A stretch of 64,000 nucleotides of DNA from Maribellus sp. CM-23 (GCF_021354595.1 NZ_JADWYJ010000004.1:372001-436000); one strand, 5' to 3'; positions 1-8,618 are shown, counted from the first letter of the stretch. Numbers and translations are program-made. The notes: a model not told the origin generated them from the letters alone.

Positions 1-320
1 GTGTTGTGATCAAAGACACTGCTTTGTGTGGTCTGGGACAAACATCGCCCAACCCGGTTCTTTCCACCATCAGCAATTTTGAAAATGAATACCTGGCGCA
101 TGTTGTAGACGGTAAATGTCCGGCAGGCCAGTGTAAGTCGCTGTTGCGTTACGATATTCTGGAAGAAATGTGTACGGGTTGTACGCTGTGTTTCCGTAAC
201 TGCCCCGTGGGGGCCATCACAGGCGAACGCAGGCAGCCGCATTACATCGATCAGTCGCTGTGTATCAAATGTGGTGTTTGTTACGAAAAGTGCAAGTTTA
301 ACGCAGTCATTCTAACTTAA
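1..320 (+). CDS. hydB: NuoF/HydB-like hydrogenase flavoprotein subunit, C-terminal part
   Basis: The reading frame is already open at the window edge, so the start lies outside and only about the last 105 residues are seen. The fragment opens with the NuoF-family motif ALCGLGQTSPNPV and ends in two ferredoxin-type 4Fe-4S motifs (Cys 56/59/62/66 and 86/89/92/96, counted from the GTG at position 6). Such a C-terminal ferredoxin extension is typical of the HydB/HndC subunit of NAD(P)-linked [FeFe] hydrogenases. The subunit would carry FMN and the NADH site upstream and pass electrons toward HydA. Only 16 bases separate it from hydA, so co-transcription is expected. Confidence 0.9.
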   Translation, partial: VVIKDTALCGLGQTSPNPVLSTISNFENEYLAHVVDGKCPAGQCKSLLRYDILEEMCTGCTLCFRNCPVGAITGERRQPHYIDQSLCIKCGVCYEKCKFNAVILT

Positions 321-336
321 TCAGGAGCTAAACAAT

Positions 337-2088
337 ATGGATACAATCAATCTTACAATCGATCATAAACCTGTGGTGGTGAAAAAAGGCACCACTATTT
401 TGGAGGCGGCGTCGGGCATCGGCATCGATATTCCTACGCTTTGCCATATGAAACTGGAAGATCTGAATATTGAAAACAAACCCGGAGGCTGCCGTATTTG
501 TGTGGTAGAGGTAAACGGTCGTCGGAACCTGGCGCCGGCCTGCTGCACCGAGGCAAACGACGGAATGGAAGTGAATACCCACTCGATGCGCGTAATCAAT
601 GCGCGCCGCACGGTTATGGAACTCATTCTTTCCGATCACCCGTTTGATTGCCTGGTTTGTGCGAAATCGGGAAACTGCGACTTGCAGGACATGGCGCACC
701 GCCTTGGTATTCGCGAAATTCATTACAAAGGCGAACAGTCGACCTACCGCGAAGACACTTCTCCGGCGATTATTCGTGAAGTAGATAAATGTATCATGTG
801 CCGCCGTTGCGAAACCATGTGTAACGAAGTGCAGACCGTGGGGGTTCTCTCTGCGATCAACCGTGGTTTTCAGTCGGTAGTTTCGCCGGCATTTGAGATG
901 AATCTCGATCACTCGGTTTGTACTTACTGCGGACAATGTGTGGCAGTTTGTCCGACCGGCGCGCTCACCGAAGTAGACGAAACAGGAAAAGTGATTCGCG
1001 CACTTTCTGATCCGACCAAAACCGTGATTGTGCAAACAGCTCCGGCGGTACGTGCTGCACTGGGCGAGGAGTTTGGAATGGAAGCCGGAACACTGGTAAC
1101 CGGGAAACTGGTAGCCGCCCTGAAACGACTTGGTTTTGATTATGTTTTTGATACCGACTTTGCAGCCGACCTTACCATTATGGAAGAAGGTACTGAATTG
1201 CTGAGCAGGCTTCAAAAACACCTTGACGGAGATAAAGACGTAAAATTGCCGATCCTGACTTCGTGTTGCCCGGCCTGGGTGAAATTCTTTGAACATCAGT
1301 TCCCCGAAATGAAGGACATTCCTTCTACCGCCCGCTCGCCGCAGCAAATGTTTGGTGCCATTGCCAAAACGTATTTGGCCGATAAACTGGGTGTTAAACG
1401 CGAAGATTTGGTGGTGGTTTCCATTATGCCGTGCGTAGCTAAAAAGTATGAATGCGGGCGCGACGAATTCAAAACCAATGATAATCCGGATGTGGATTAT
1501 GCGATTACAACCCGGGAACTGGGAGCTTTGATCAAATTATCGAGCATCGATTTTAAAGCCTTGCCAAACGAGGACTTTGATCATCCGCTGGGCGAATCGA
1601 GTGGTGCCGGTGTTATTTTTGGTACTACCGGAGGTGTGATTGAAGCGGCAGTTCGTACAGCTTATGAGGTGCACACCCAAAAAGAGCTTCCGCGCCTCGA
1701 TTTTGACGAGTTACGCGGTATGGAAGGTATTCGCGAAGCCACGATCGATTTTAACGGTTTACCCATCAAAATTGGTATTGCGCACGGACTGGGAAATGCA
1801 CGCAAACTGCTGGAAGATATTCAGGCAGGGAAAAGTGAGTTCCACGCCATTGAAATTATGAGTTGCCCCGGTGGATGTATTGGTGGCGGCGGTCAGCCCT
1901 ACCATCATGGAAATGCCGATGTGTTGAAAAAACGCCAGATGGCTCTCTATACCGAAGACCGGAACAAAGTCATCCGCAAGTCACACGAGAATCCATACAT
2001 CGTGAAGCTTTACGAAGAGTTCCTGGGCAAACCGATGAGTGAAAAAGCACATCATTTATTGCATACAGAATACTTTGACAGGACATAA
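337..2088 (+). CDS. hydA: [FeFe] hydrogenase catalytic subunit (group A, NAD-linked trimeric type)
   Basis: This 583-residue cytoplasmic protein should interconvert protons and H2 at an H-cluster. Domains in order: an N-terminal 2Fe-2S ferredoxin domain (Cys 36, 52, 55, 69), a His-Cys3 cluster site (His101, Cys105, 108, 114), two 4Fe-4S sites (Cys 152/155/158/162 and 195/198/201/205), then the H-cluster domain. All three H-cluster signatures are present: TSCCPAW at 308-314, MPCVAKKYE from 364, and MSCPGGCIGGGGQP at 508-521. With a NuoF-like subunit before it and a NuoE-like subunit after it, it fits the HydABC/HndABCD group, many members of which bifurcate electrons between NADH and ferredoxin. 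Bifurcation itself is inferred, not shown. The S-subunit neighbour is displaced by an inserted gene. Confidence 0.96.
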   Translation: MDTINLTIDHKPVVVKKGTTILEAASGIGIDIPTLCHMKLEDLNIENKPGGCRICVVEVNGRRNLAPACCTEANDGMEVNTHSMRVINARRTVMELILSDHPFDCLVCAKSGNCDLQDMAHRLGIREIHYKGEQSTYREDTSPAIIREVDKCIMCRRCETMCNEVQTVGVLSAINRGFQSVVSPAFEMNLDHSVCTYCGQCVAVCPTGALTEVDETGKVIRALSDPTKTVIVQTAPAVRAALGEEFGMEAGTLVTGKLVAALKRLGFDYVFDTDFAADLTIMEEGTELLSRLQKHLDGDKDVKLPILTSCCPAWVKFFEHQFPEMKDIPSTARSPQQMFGAIAKTYLADKLGVKREDLVVVSIMPCVAKKYECGRDEFKTNDNPDVDYAITTRELGALIKLSSIDFKALPNEDFDHPLGESSGAGVIFGTTGGVIEAAVRTAYEVHTQKELPRLDFDELRGMEGIREATIDFNGLPIKIGIAHGLGNARKLLEDIQAGKSEFHAIEIMSCPGGCIGGGGQPYHHGNADVLKKRQMALYTEDRNKVIRKSHENPYIVKLYEEFLGKPMSEKAHHLLHTEYFDRT

Positions 2089-2519
2089 GAGTCATTGGTC
2101 AATGGTTATTGGTCACTTGTAATTCAAAAAGAAGTAATCATGAGACTAGAAGATTTAGTTGTATATCAGTTGGCAATGGAAATAGGAGAAGAAGTTTTTG
2201 CTATTGTAGATCAATGGGAGAGCTTCCACAAATGGACAACTGGTAAGCAGTTAATTGAAGCTGCTGATTCAATGGCTTCGAATATTTCGGAAGGATATGG
2301 AAGGTACTTTTACAAAGAAAACAAGCAGTTTCAATATTATTCAAGAGGATCACAAAGTGAAACACGGACTTGGTTGCAAAAAGCTAAAAACAGAAATCTG
2401 ATCGATAATGAAACCCATCTTCATTTGATTTTAAAGCTGGATGAACTTGGGAAGCGACACAATAACTACATCAAATCGATCGGAAAAACAGATGACCAGT
2501 GACAACTGACTGATGACTG
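2089..2519 (+). mobile_element. Inverted-repeat-bracketed insertion carrying an S23-type ORF
   Basis: The segment begins one base after the hydA stop. Its first 29 bases (2089-2117) match the reverse complement of its last 29 (2491-2519) at 20 positions. Five of the nine differences would be G-U pairs in RNA, so 25 of 29 positions can pair. Both arms are built of repeated GTCA/TGAC words. The right arm overlaps the last codons and stop of the ORF inside. This resembles intervening sequences that carry IVP/S23 genes inside 23S rRNA, which are closed by terminal stems. Mobility is an inference. Confidence 0.6.
2140..2502 (+). CDS. Four-helix-bundle protein (S23/IVP family)
   Basis: A 120-residue protein starting MRLEDLVVYQLAMEIGEEV, with the family's typical LEAADSMASNISEGYGR-like core (IEAADSMASNISEGYGR) and a run of amphipathic helices. 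The family is known from ORFs inside 23S rRNA intervening sequences and from accessory proteins of diversity-generating retroelements. Its molecular function is unclear, although a role in RNA or nucleic-acid binding is often assumed. An earlier in-frame ATG at 2095 lies inside the left inverted-repeat arm and would add unrelated residues, so 2140 is preferred. It interrupts a hydrogenase operon with which it has no known functional link, so it reads as an insertion. Confidence 0.88.
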   Translation: MRLEDLVVYQLAMEIGEEVFAIVDQWESFHKWTTGKQLIEAADSMASNISEGYGRYFYKENKQFQYYSRGSQSETRTWLQKAKNRNLIDNETHLHLILKLDELGKRHNNYIKSIGKTDDQ

Positions 2520-2572
2520 TTCGGAAAAGAATAACAAATTACTGATTTACTTAAAATTAAATCAAAAAAGCG

Positions 2573-3079
2573 ATGCCAAAAATAAAATTAGCAGAACATA
2601 CCATTGAACTCATCAAAACGATTTGTGCTGAGTTTGGGAACAAGGAAAGTGAATTGATCAATGTTTTACACAAGGTACAGGGAGAACTGGGGTATTTGCC
2701 GGCCGAGGTACAGGAAGTGATTGCCAAAGAACTGAAAGCTTCTGTGGCAAAAGTATACGGGGTCGTTACTTTTTACAGCTTCTTTACCATGATTCCGCAG
2801 GGCGAACACCCGATTTCCATTTGCATGGGAACAGCGTGTTATGTGCGTGGTGCCGAGCAGGTGTTGAGCGAATTCAAGCGCCAGTTAAAGGTGGAAGTGG
2901 GTGAATCGACAGAGGATGGAATGTTTTCGATCAATTGCCTGCGTTGTGTAGGGGCCTGCGGACTGGCTCCAGTAGTGACCGTTGGCGAAAAAGTGTACGG
3001 TCGTGTTGCTCCGACGGATGTTAAAAAGATCATTGCCGAATACCGCGATGGTTGTACTTCCGACAGTAAAACAGCTTAA
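2573..3079 (+). CDS. hydC: NuoE-like 2Fe-2S subunit of [FeFe] hydrogenase
   Basis: A 168-residue thioredoxin-fold subunit with one 2Fe-2S cluster. The four ligands are visible as Cys84 and Cys89 (CMGTACYVRG) and Cys125 and Cys129 (LRCVGACG). The N-terminal helical part (KVQGELGYLP) and the VTFYSFF motif are standard for NuoE/HydC. It would pass electrons from the HydB flavin to the rest of the complex. It lies 484 bases after hydA only because the S23 element is inserted between them; without that element the spacing would be about 55 bases. A strong terminator follows, so this is the last gene of the operon. Confidence 0.95.
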   Translation: MPKIKLAEHTIELIKTICAEFGNKESELINVLHKVQGELGYLPAEVQEVIAKELKASVAKVYGVVTFYSFFTMIPQGEHPISICMGTACYVRGAEQVLSEFKRQLKVEVGESTEDGMFSINCLRCVGACGLAPVVTVGEKVYGRVAPTDVKKIIAEYRDGCTSDSKTA

Positions 3080-3100
3080 TTTGGATAACAAGCAAATACA

Positions 3101-3136
3101 AAAAATCCCTTCGGAGAATCCGGAGGGATTTTTTAT
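3101..3136. terminator. Bidirectional intrinsic terminator
   Basis: A 13-bp stem (AAATCCCTTCGGA pairing with TCCGGAGGGATTT, one wobble pair) around a GAA loop, with A-rich left and T-rich right flanks. It lies between two convergent genes, hydC and the alpha/beta hydrolase, and can serve both. Confidence 0.9.
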
Positions 3137-3916
3137 TTATCCTGAAATGCTTTTGATAAAGCGGATTGAATGTTCGTTGAAAACGTCGGGCTGATCGATG
3201 TTGCAAACATGCCCGCTGTTGCTGATCACTTCCAGCCGCGAATTAAAATGTTGTTTTACCAGGTTGGAAACCATTGGCAGAAACATATGGTCGCGGTCGC
3301 CCATAATATAGAGTACCGGAGCCGATGCTTCCTTCATCAGAAATTCCTGCAAATTCAGCTTGATTTCAGAAGACATTCGCAGCCATTTTCTGAATTCTTT
3401 TTCACCCAAACGAACCGCCTCTTTTATAAATAATTTTCTCGATTCAATGTCCTTTTTATAAGGAATCAGAATCCAGGCATTGATTCTATACAGCCACATG
3501 TACGGAATAATCGAATTCAGCAATTTGGCCACGTTCAGCAATACCTTTATTCGCGAATTAAACTGAATAACCGCACCGCCTAGAATAATCGATTCGGCGC
3601 GCCCGGGAGCCAGCTTATCCATGGCCCGGATGACAATACAACCCAGCGAAATACCAACTAGATGTGCTTTTTCAACCTGCAGGTGATCCATGGTTTTGAT
3701 CACGTCCAGTGCAATCTCGTCGAATTTGTAAATCTCTTCCTGTGTATATTCTTTTTTTGATTTTCCGTGGCCGCGCAAATCAACCAACAACACATTAAAG
3801 TGCTTCTTGAATTCACGCAGCTGTCTAAACCACACTACGTTACTTCCTCCCGCTCCGTGAATGAAAACGACCCACGTTTGCGAAGACTTATGCCGGAATG
3901 TTTTATGATATAACAT
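3137..3916 (-). CDS. Alpha/beta-fold hydrolase
   Basis: A 259-residue cytoplasmic hydrolase. Visible hallmarks are the oxyanion motif HGAGGS at 20-25, the nucleophile elbow GISLGC with Ser90, a candidate acid in GDRD (Asp207/209) and the catalytic His236 in NSGHVCN. Length and layout fit the single-domain esterase/lipase-like families, including proline-iminopeptidase-like and meta-cleavage hydrolases. The substrate cannot be told. The helical cap region around 125-180 is rich in aromatic and aliphatic residues, so a hydrophobic substrate is plausible. It is a lone gene transcribed toward the hydrogenase operon, sharing the terminator at 3101. Confidence 0.88.
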   Translation of the reverse strand: MLYHKTFRHKSSQTWVVFIHGAGGSNVVWFRQLREFKKHFNVLLVDLRGHGKSKKEYTQEEIYKFDEIALDVIKTMDHLQVEKAHLVGISLGCIVIRAMDKLAPGRAESIILGGAVIQFNSRIKVLLNVAKLLNSIIPYMWLYRINAWILIPYKKDIESRKLFIKEAVRLGEKEFRKWLRMSSEIKLNLQEFLMKEASAPVLYIMGDRDHMFLPMVSNLVKQHFNSRLEVISNSGHVCNIDQPDVFNEHSIRFIKSISG

Positions 3917-3972
3917 GGCACAAATGTAGAATTTATTTAAGAACGAACTTCCAGCCTAATTGTTGAATAATG

Positions 3973-5130
3973 TTAATTGCTTGCTAACTTAAAGTCCGGG
4001 ACATATAAAGCGCGGTGTGTTTCGGCCAGCATCTCTTTTAACGGAAGGTTGGAAGGAACTTTGGTGCAGTCGATTTTCGCAATGTTCTCGCGGGTGGGAA
4101 AAACACCCGGAAACCAATGGCTTTTTTGCTCAAAAATCTTGTAGCGGTATTGGGCGTATTCCTTCATGTCGTAACATTTCCAGAGCTTTCGTAAGCGAAG
4201 AACCTGCGGAATATTAATTTCAGAGGGATCATTTTGCAGATCGTAGCCATCGTAGCCGGCAAAGGGATCGTCGTTGACAAAACTGTCCAGTTGCAACTTA
4301 ATGTTTTCTTCCTGTGGAGACCATGGAAGAGTAAAGGGAAAAATACCTTTCATTTCCTCAAAATGTTCACTTTCCGTCATCCCAAACGAAAGCGTATGAA
4401 CGGCCGGATTTTGCAAACAAAACCTTGCATTCCACTGAATGGGAGTGAGGGGAGAGGTGGCGTTTCTTACCTTTTCAGGAGCTCTAAAAAGCTGCCCGCC
4501 CTTGTCGTTGGGAGAAATAATGAACACGCCCATATCGTTTGCCTGCGCCATGTTTACTGCGGCCAGGTTACGCTGATCAAAATAGTAGTAATGAAGATTG
4601 ACAAATTCAAACAAACCTGACTCAATGGCCCGGATGATCACGTGCAACGGAGCGTGTGTACTAAACCCCACGTGGCGGATAATGCCTTCTTCTTTTAGTT
4701 TCAGCAGCTCTTCCACTGCGCCTCCCGGCTTACTGCTTTGCTCAAAAAGTTCCTGTGTATTCAGGCCGTGCCAGCCATAAAAATCAAGATAATCGGTTTG
4801 CAGGTCTTTTAGCTGGGTTTCAACCTGCTTTCTGGTATCGCTGGTCGTCAGTGGGTTTCCCTTTGTCATTAGGTGGTACGATGAACGCGGCACCGAAAGC
4901 TCTTCGTTCAGCACTTTCCCGTAAACTGTTTCACTTTTTTTATAGCCCCAGGCGGTTTCAATATGGTTCATTCCGGCGTCAAAAGCATGACGCACCATGT
5001 TCAGGCACTGCTCGAGCGTGTCTTTCGGAATTTCGTTCCGGGGTTCATCCCAGCCGTGTTTAAAGCGCATCCCTCCCAAGGTAATAACGCTCAGGTGTTT
5101 CTCTGTCTTACCGAAACGTCGGTATTCCAT
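3973..5130 (-). CDS. Aldo/keto reductase family protein
   Basis: An NAD(P)H-dependent (beta/alpha)8 oxidoreductase of about 385 residues, longer than the usual 280-330. Counting from the preferred start, the catalytic Tyr63 lies in ETAWGYKKSE, Lys90 in TKGN and His121 in YGWHG. The position normally held by Asp is Glu58. The C-terminal extension (YAQYRYKIFEQKSHWFPG) is the tail of the subfamily that often carries a 4Fe-4S cluster, but its four cysteines are absent here. The start at 5130 gives MEYRRFGKTEKHLS, a usual N terminus. In-frame ATGs at 5160 and 5199 would add unmatched residues. The substrate is unknown. Confidence 0.87.
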   Translation of the reverse strand: MEYRRFGKTEKHLSVITLGGMRFKHGWDEPRNEIPKDTLEQCLNMVRHAFDAGMNHIETAWGYKKSETVYGKVLNEELSVPRSSYHLMTKGNPLTTSDTRKQVETQLKDLQTDYLDFYGWHGLNTQELFEQSSKPGGAVEELLKLKEEGIIRHVGFSTHAPLHVIIRAIESGLFEFVNLHYYYFDQRNLAAVNMAQANDMGVFIISPNDKGGQLFRAPEKVRNATSPLTPIQWNARFCLQNPAVHTLSFGMTESEHFEEMKGIFPFTLPWSPQEENIKLQLDSFVNDDPFAGYDGYDLQNDPSEINIPQVLRLRKLWKCYDMKEYAQYRYKIFEQKSHWFPGVFPTRENIAKIDCTKVPSNLPLKEMLAETHRALYVPDFKLASN

Positions 5131-5256
5131 TCCTTCTTTTTGATTCAGAATTGAAGCCATATGCTCATAATTTTCAACAAAGCTCCTTAAAAACCTCAAC
5201 AGAACTTAACAGGAGCCGGCAAAAATTGTTTGAGTTAATGTTCTGTTATTGTTAGT

Positions 5257-5448
5257 CAAATAATTCCTCGTGGCAAGCCACGGGGGCCTTATATTCTCCC
5301 CTGAAATTCAGGGGAGATGTCATTCGTCTATTGACGGATGACAGAGGGGTGAAATAAAGAAAATTCGATTTTCAGTTTTTTGCGAAATAAAGTTAGTCTA
5401 ATACTTCTTGGCTTGCCTCGGAGATAGTCAACTTTAAGAATTTTCTTT
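5257..5448. repeat. Interspersed hairpin-rich repeat, copy 1 (about 192 bp)
   Basis: This intergenic element recurs at 55854-56048. It holds three palindromes in a row (CCTCGTGGCAAGCCACGGGG, CTCCCCTGAAATTCAGGGGAG-type and GTCATTCGTC/GACGGATGAC) and an 11-bp inverted repeat, AAAGAAAATTC near 5357 and GAATTTTCTTT near 5438. Between the copies, stem bases change while pairing is kept. It accounts for most of the gap 5200-5499. Confidence 0.85.
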
Positions 5449-5459
5449 GTTGCCCGAAA

Positions 5460-5490
5460 AAATAAAACCCGGAGAATTTCCGGGCTTTAC
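5460..5490 (-). terminator. Intrinsic terminator of the S9 peptidase gene
   Basis: On the minus strand a CCCGGA/TCCGGG stem is followed by TTTTATTTTTT. It lies 10-40 bases after the stop of the S9 peptidase gene. Confidence 0.8.
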
Positions 5491-5499
5491 TGTTATCGC

Positions 5500-7920
5500 T
5501 TATTTTTTGTTTTTTACGTATTTATCCAGCCATTCATTTTGCTCCCAAAGCATATGAAGGATCGATTCGCGGGCAGCATACCCGTGACTTTCCTTGGGTA
5601 ACATTACCAGGCGGACAGTTGCTCCCAGACCTTTTAGTGCATTAAAATAGCGCTCGCTTTGCAGAGGATAAGTTCCCGAATTGTTGTCGGCCTCACCATG
5701 TATCAGCAAGAGCGGCGTTTTCATTTTGTCGGCGTGCATAAACGGCGACATGTTGTAATAGATTTCCGGCGCTTCCCAATAGGTGCGTTCTTCACTTTGG
5801 AAACCAAAAGGAGTAAGTGTGCGGTTGTAAGCGCCGCTTCTTGCAATTCCGGCAGCAAACAAATCGCAACGAGAGAGTAGGTTGGCGGTCATAAACGCAC
5901 CGTACGAATGGCCTCCCACGGCTACTCGGTTGCGGTCAATGTAACCAAGCTCGTCAACCGCATCAATGGCCGCTTTGCCATTGGCAACCAGTTGTTTGAT
6001 AAAGGTGTCGTTGGGTTCTTTATCGCCTTCGCCAACAATTGGGAAAGCGGCCCCGTCGAGGATGGCATAACCCTGGGTTACCCAAAAGATAACCGATCCG
6101 TACCCGGGGTAAGTAAAGGTATGGGGCGACGAAGTTACCTGCCCGGCAGTGGATTTGTCTTTGTATTCACGCGGATAGGCCCAAAGAATCATGGGTAGCT
6201 TTTCCTTCTTCTCGCGGTCGTATCCGGCAGGCAGATACAGAGTGCCCGACAGCTCAATTCCGTCGTCGCGTTTGTAGGTGATCACTTCTTTGTGAATTCC
6301 GTTTAAGCTTTCAATCGGGTTGGCAAAGAAAGTAAGTTGTTGGGGGGCAATCCGTCTTTTTGTGTTTCGGATGAAATAGTTGGGGAAAGTGGTACTGGCC
6401 TCCACGCGGGTGAGTAAAACTCCGGTTTTGGCATCCAGAACACGCGATATATTTTCAAGGGTTTCTTTGCCGTCGGCACGCCACAAACGCAGGTTTTCTT
6501 TTGACTTCAGGTCAAATTCATCAAAAAACGGACGGATACCTTCCGGAGAATAACCGGTTCCGGTGAGGTAAACCTTGTTTTTGTTGAGTGTGAGCGTGTA
6601 TTGCCCCAGTTCGTTTCTTTCGGTAACAAACGATCCCGGATCATTGTAACGGTCGTTCTCGTTGCGGTCAAAAAGAATTTCCGGCTCTTGCGATGGGTTG
6701 GATGGATTGAAGAGATAGGTTTTTGTGTTGCGGGTATTCCACCAGCGGTCATAGGCAATCGCTACTTCGTCGCTTCCCCAGGTAATTCCGCGATAGCGTT
6801 GTTGGGTTTTTAAAATGGAAACGGGCTCGCCGTCAAAAGGCGCTTTCAACGTGAATATTTCGTCGCGGAAAGGTACCTCGATAGCCGGATCGCCTTCATC
6901 GAGTGCTTTCACGTAATACAGTTCTGCCGGTTTGTCGGAACGCCACCTCAAGCTTCTGATTTCTTTTGTGGTAGCCATAAAACCCTGCGGACGTACTTCT
7001 TCGAGTGGTGTGTCGAGGACAAGCTTTATTTCTTTGCCATCCTGGTCGTAAATGATTGTTTTTTGCGGAAAGCGGTCGAGTGTAACCAGGTAGGAAAACG
7101 GCTTGTGAAGGGTTTCCACCATCACATAGACTCCATCGGGAGAAAAGTTAAAACCGGCGTACATGGCGGTTTCTTTCCAGAAGTCTTTTTTACCGTTCAG
7201 GTCAACCGTGTATAAGGTGGAACGAACCAGTTGTTCAAAATTAAATTCGTCGGCTTTGTCTTTCAGCAAGTCCTGGTAGGTGCGGTTTTGGGCTTTGGTG
7301 CCGTCGCTTACTGAAACACTCGGGCCTGTAGGTACGGTAGTTGATTTATCAATCAAAGGCTGACGGTCGTCCGGAATAAATTTGACCAGCAATCTATCGC
7401 TGCTGTCAAACCATTCAAAGGGCGATCCAAGGTTGGCATTCAGGTTGGCATCGCTGAGCTTTTTACAGGTGGCGCTTGCAATGTCGAGCACCCACAATTC
7501 CACGCCTTTCGAAGTTGTATGGGTAAAAGCCATTTTTGTTTGATCGGGCGACCAGCTGAAGTTGGCTAAAACCGGTTTTTCGGGTAATCCGGTAACTACT
7601 TTTTCTTCTCTGTCACCTACTTTCATCAGCGAAACGTTGGTGTAATAGTTTGTTCTGCTACCGATGTTGGTTACGGGATTAATACGCAGCCCGGCCAGGC
7701 GCAGTTCGGTTTCCGAGAGTTCGGCAATGCTTTTAAAGCGGCTTCTGTTCAGCAGCACAATGTTTTCATTTTTGTAATCAAAGATGGGAGTGGGCACTCC
7801 GGGAGCATCAACCAGTTCAAGGATTTCCTTTGGCGGTTCCTGGTAGGTGATGTCTACCTGGGCAAAAGCGCTGCCAAAAAGGATGGCAACAATCAATGTG
7901 ATAAGTGCAGTTTTTCTCAT
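5500..7920 (-). CDS. Secreted S9-family serine peptidase (prolyl oligopeptidase-like)
   Basis: An 806-residue exported peptidase. A signal peptide ends at ...GSAFA|QVD (residue 20). Residues about 50-520 form a beta-propeller-like region with repeated WSPD/FSPDG blades, and the C-terminal alpha/beta-hydrolase domain carries the triad Ser672 (GGHSYGAF), Asp745 (HGEADNN) and His779 (ESHGY). Length and layout fit the glutamyl-endopeptidase/dipeptidyl-peptidase-like branch common in Bacteroidota, which trims short peptides in the periplasm. Specificity cannot be read from the sequence. It is a single-gene unit with its own terminator at 5460. Confidence 0.93.
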   Translation of the reverse strand: MRKTALITLIVAILFGSAFAQVDITYQEPPKEILELVDAPGVPTPIFDYKNENIVLLNRSRFKSIAELSETELRLAGLRINPVTNIGSRTNYYTNVSLMKVGDREEKVVTGLPEKPVLANFSWSPDQTKMAFTHTTSKGVELWVLDIASATCKKLSDANLNANLGSPFEWFDSSDRLLVKFIPDDRQPLIDKSTTVPTGPSVSVSDGTKAQNRTYQDLLKDKADEFNFEQLVRSTLYTVDLNGKKDFWKETAMYAGFNFSPDGVYVMVETLHKPFSYLVTLDRFPQKTIIYDQDGKEIKLVLDTPLEEVRPQGFMATTKEIRSLRWRSDKPAELYYVKALDEGDPAIEVPFRDEIFTLKAPFDGEPVSILKTQQRYRGITWGSDEVAIAYDRWWNTRNTKTYLFNPSNPSQEPEILFDRNENDRYNDPGSFVTERNELGQYTLTLNKNKVYLTGTGYSPEGIRPFFDEFDLKSKENLRLWRADGKETLENISRVLDAKTGVLLTRVEASTTFPNYFIRNTKRRIAPQQLTFFANPIESLNGIHKEVITYKRDDGIELSGTLYLPAGYDREKKEKLPMILWAYPREYKDKSTAGQVTSSPHTFTYPGYGSVIFWVTQGYAILDGAAFPIVGEGDKEPNDTFIKQLVANGKAAIDAVDELGYIDRNRVAVGGHSYGAFMTANLLSRCDLFAAGIARSGAYNRTLTPFGFQSEERTYWEAPEIYYNMSPFMHADKMKTPLLLIHGEADNNSGTYPLQSERYFNALKGLGATVRLVMLPKESHGYAARESILHMLWEQNEWLDKYVKNKK

Positions 7921-8618
7921 TTAATTGAATAGTATGAATTAAACTTAGGATGTAACTCACGAATTTATAAAAATCATCGGGGAAAACGTTTTTTTAACTG
8001 CTTAGTTTGATCGTGTGAGGTATCCGAAAAGGGATTTCACCGCCAATCGGATGGAATGAGCATTGAAGGGTTGTCTGAATATCCTTTTTGTAATTACCGG
8101 AACTTGCTGCTATTTATGTTGAATTATAAAGCAGGAAAAGAAAACCGTTCTGTAGGCTGAAAGCGGCTCATTTGAAGAAAAAAATCCCATACTGGGAAAG
8201 AGAAAATTTCTGGCACAGCATTAATGCTTTGTTTCCCAGTGTTTTGTATTTTTTGGTCTGGTAGTTGTCTTTTAAGAATCAAGCGACAAAGAATAACAGG
8301 GTAGAGCGACTTCTACAACATGGTTGGTTTTATATTTAGGGTTTGTAAAATATCAATCATCTTTCAAAAAGCGTCACAGCGTTCTACCTGACTTTAGAAA
8401 TAAAAAAACCGTTCGGCCTCGAACGGTTTTTTATTTTGGGTTCTACTTCAAAAAGCGTCACCACAAAGCTTCTACAACTTTGTTGGTAAAATAAATATAT
8501 TATAATTGAAATGCGTCCTTCTATTATAAAGTTCGGTTCCGGGTTAAAAGGTAACCTGTTTGCCGGTAATTTATTCTCGTTTTAAATAGCTGTCGCCTCG
8601 TAAAAGTGCTGTTTTTAC
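7921..8618. other. Intergenic stretch with short direct repeats
   Basis: No gene is visible in these 698 bases. Besides the terminator at 8402 it holds two copies of TTCAAAAAGCGTCAC (8363-8377 and 8447-8461) and two of CTTCTACAAC followed by TTGGT (8310 and 8469). The copies are in different relative order, so the stretch looks like the remains of a dispersed repeat family. Confidence 0.6.
8402..8433 (-). terminator. Intrinsic terminator after the GH110-like gene
   Basis: A perfect 13-bp stem (AAAAAACCGTTCG with CGAACGGTTTTTT) closes a GCCT loop and has A/T tracts on both sides, so it could work in both directions. It lies about 190 bases after the stop of the minus-strand GH110-like gene. 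Confidence 0.8.

Noticed and set aside
328..1347. A 339-codon minus-strand frame over hydA
   Set aside because: It is the shadow of a strongly conserved hydrogenase gene and encodes no recognisable protein.
2095..2139. Longer start for the S23 gene
   Set aside because: The extra codons are the left inverted-repeat arm, and family members begin at MRLEDL-like sequences.
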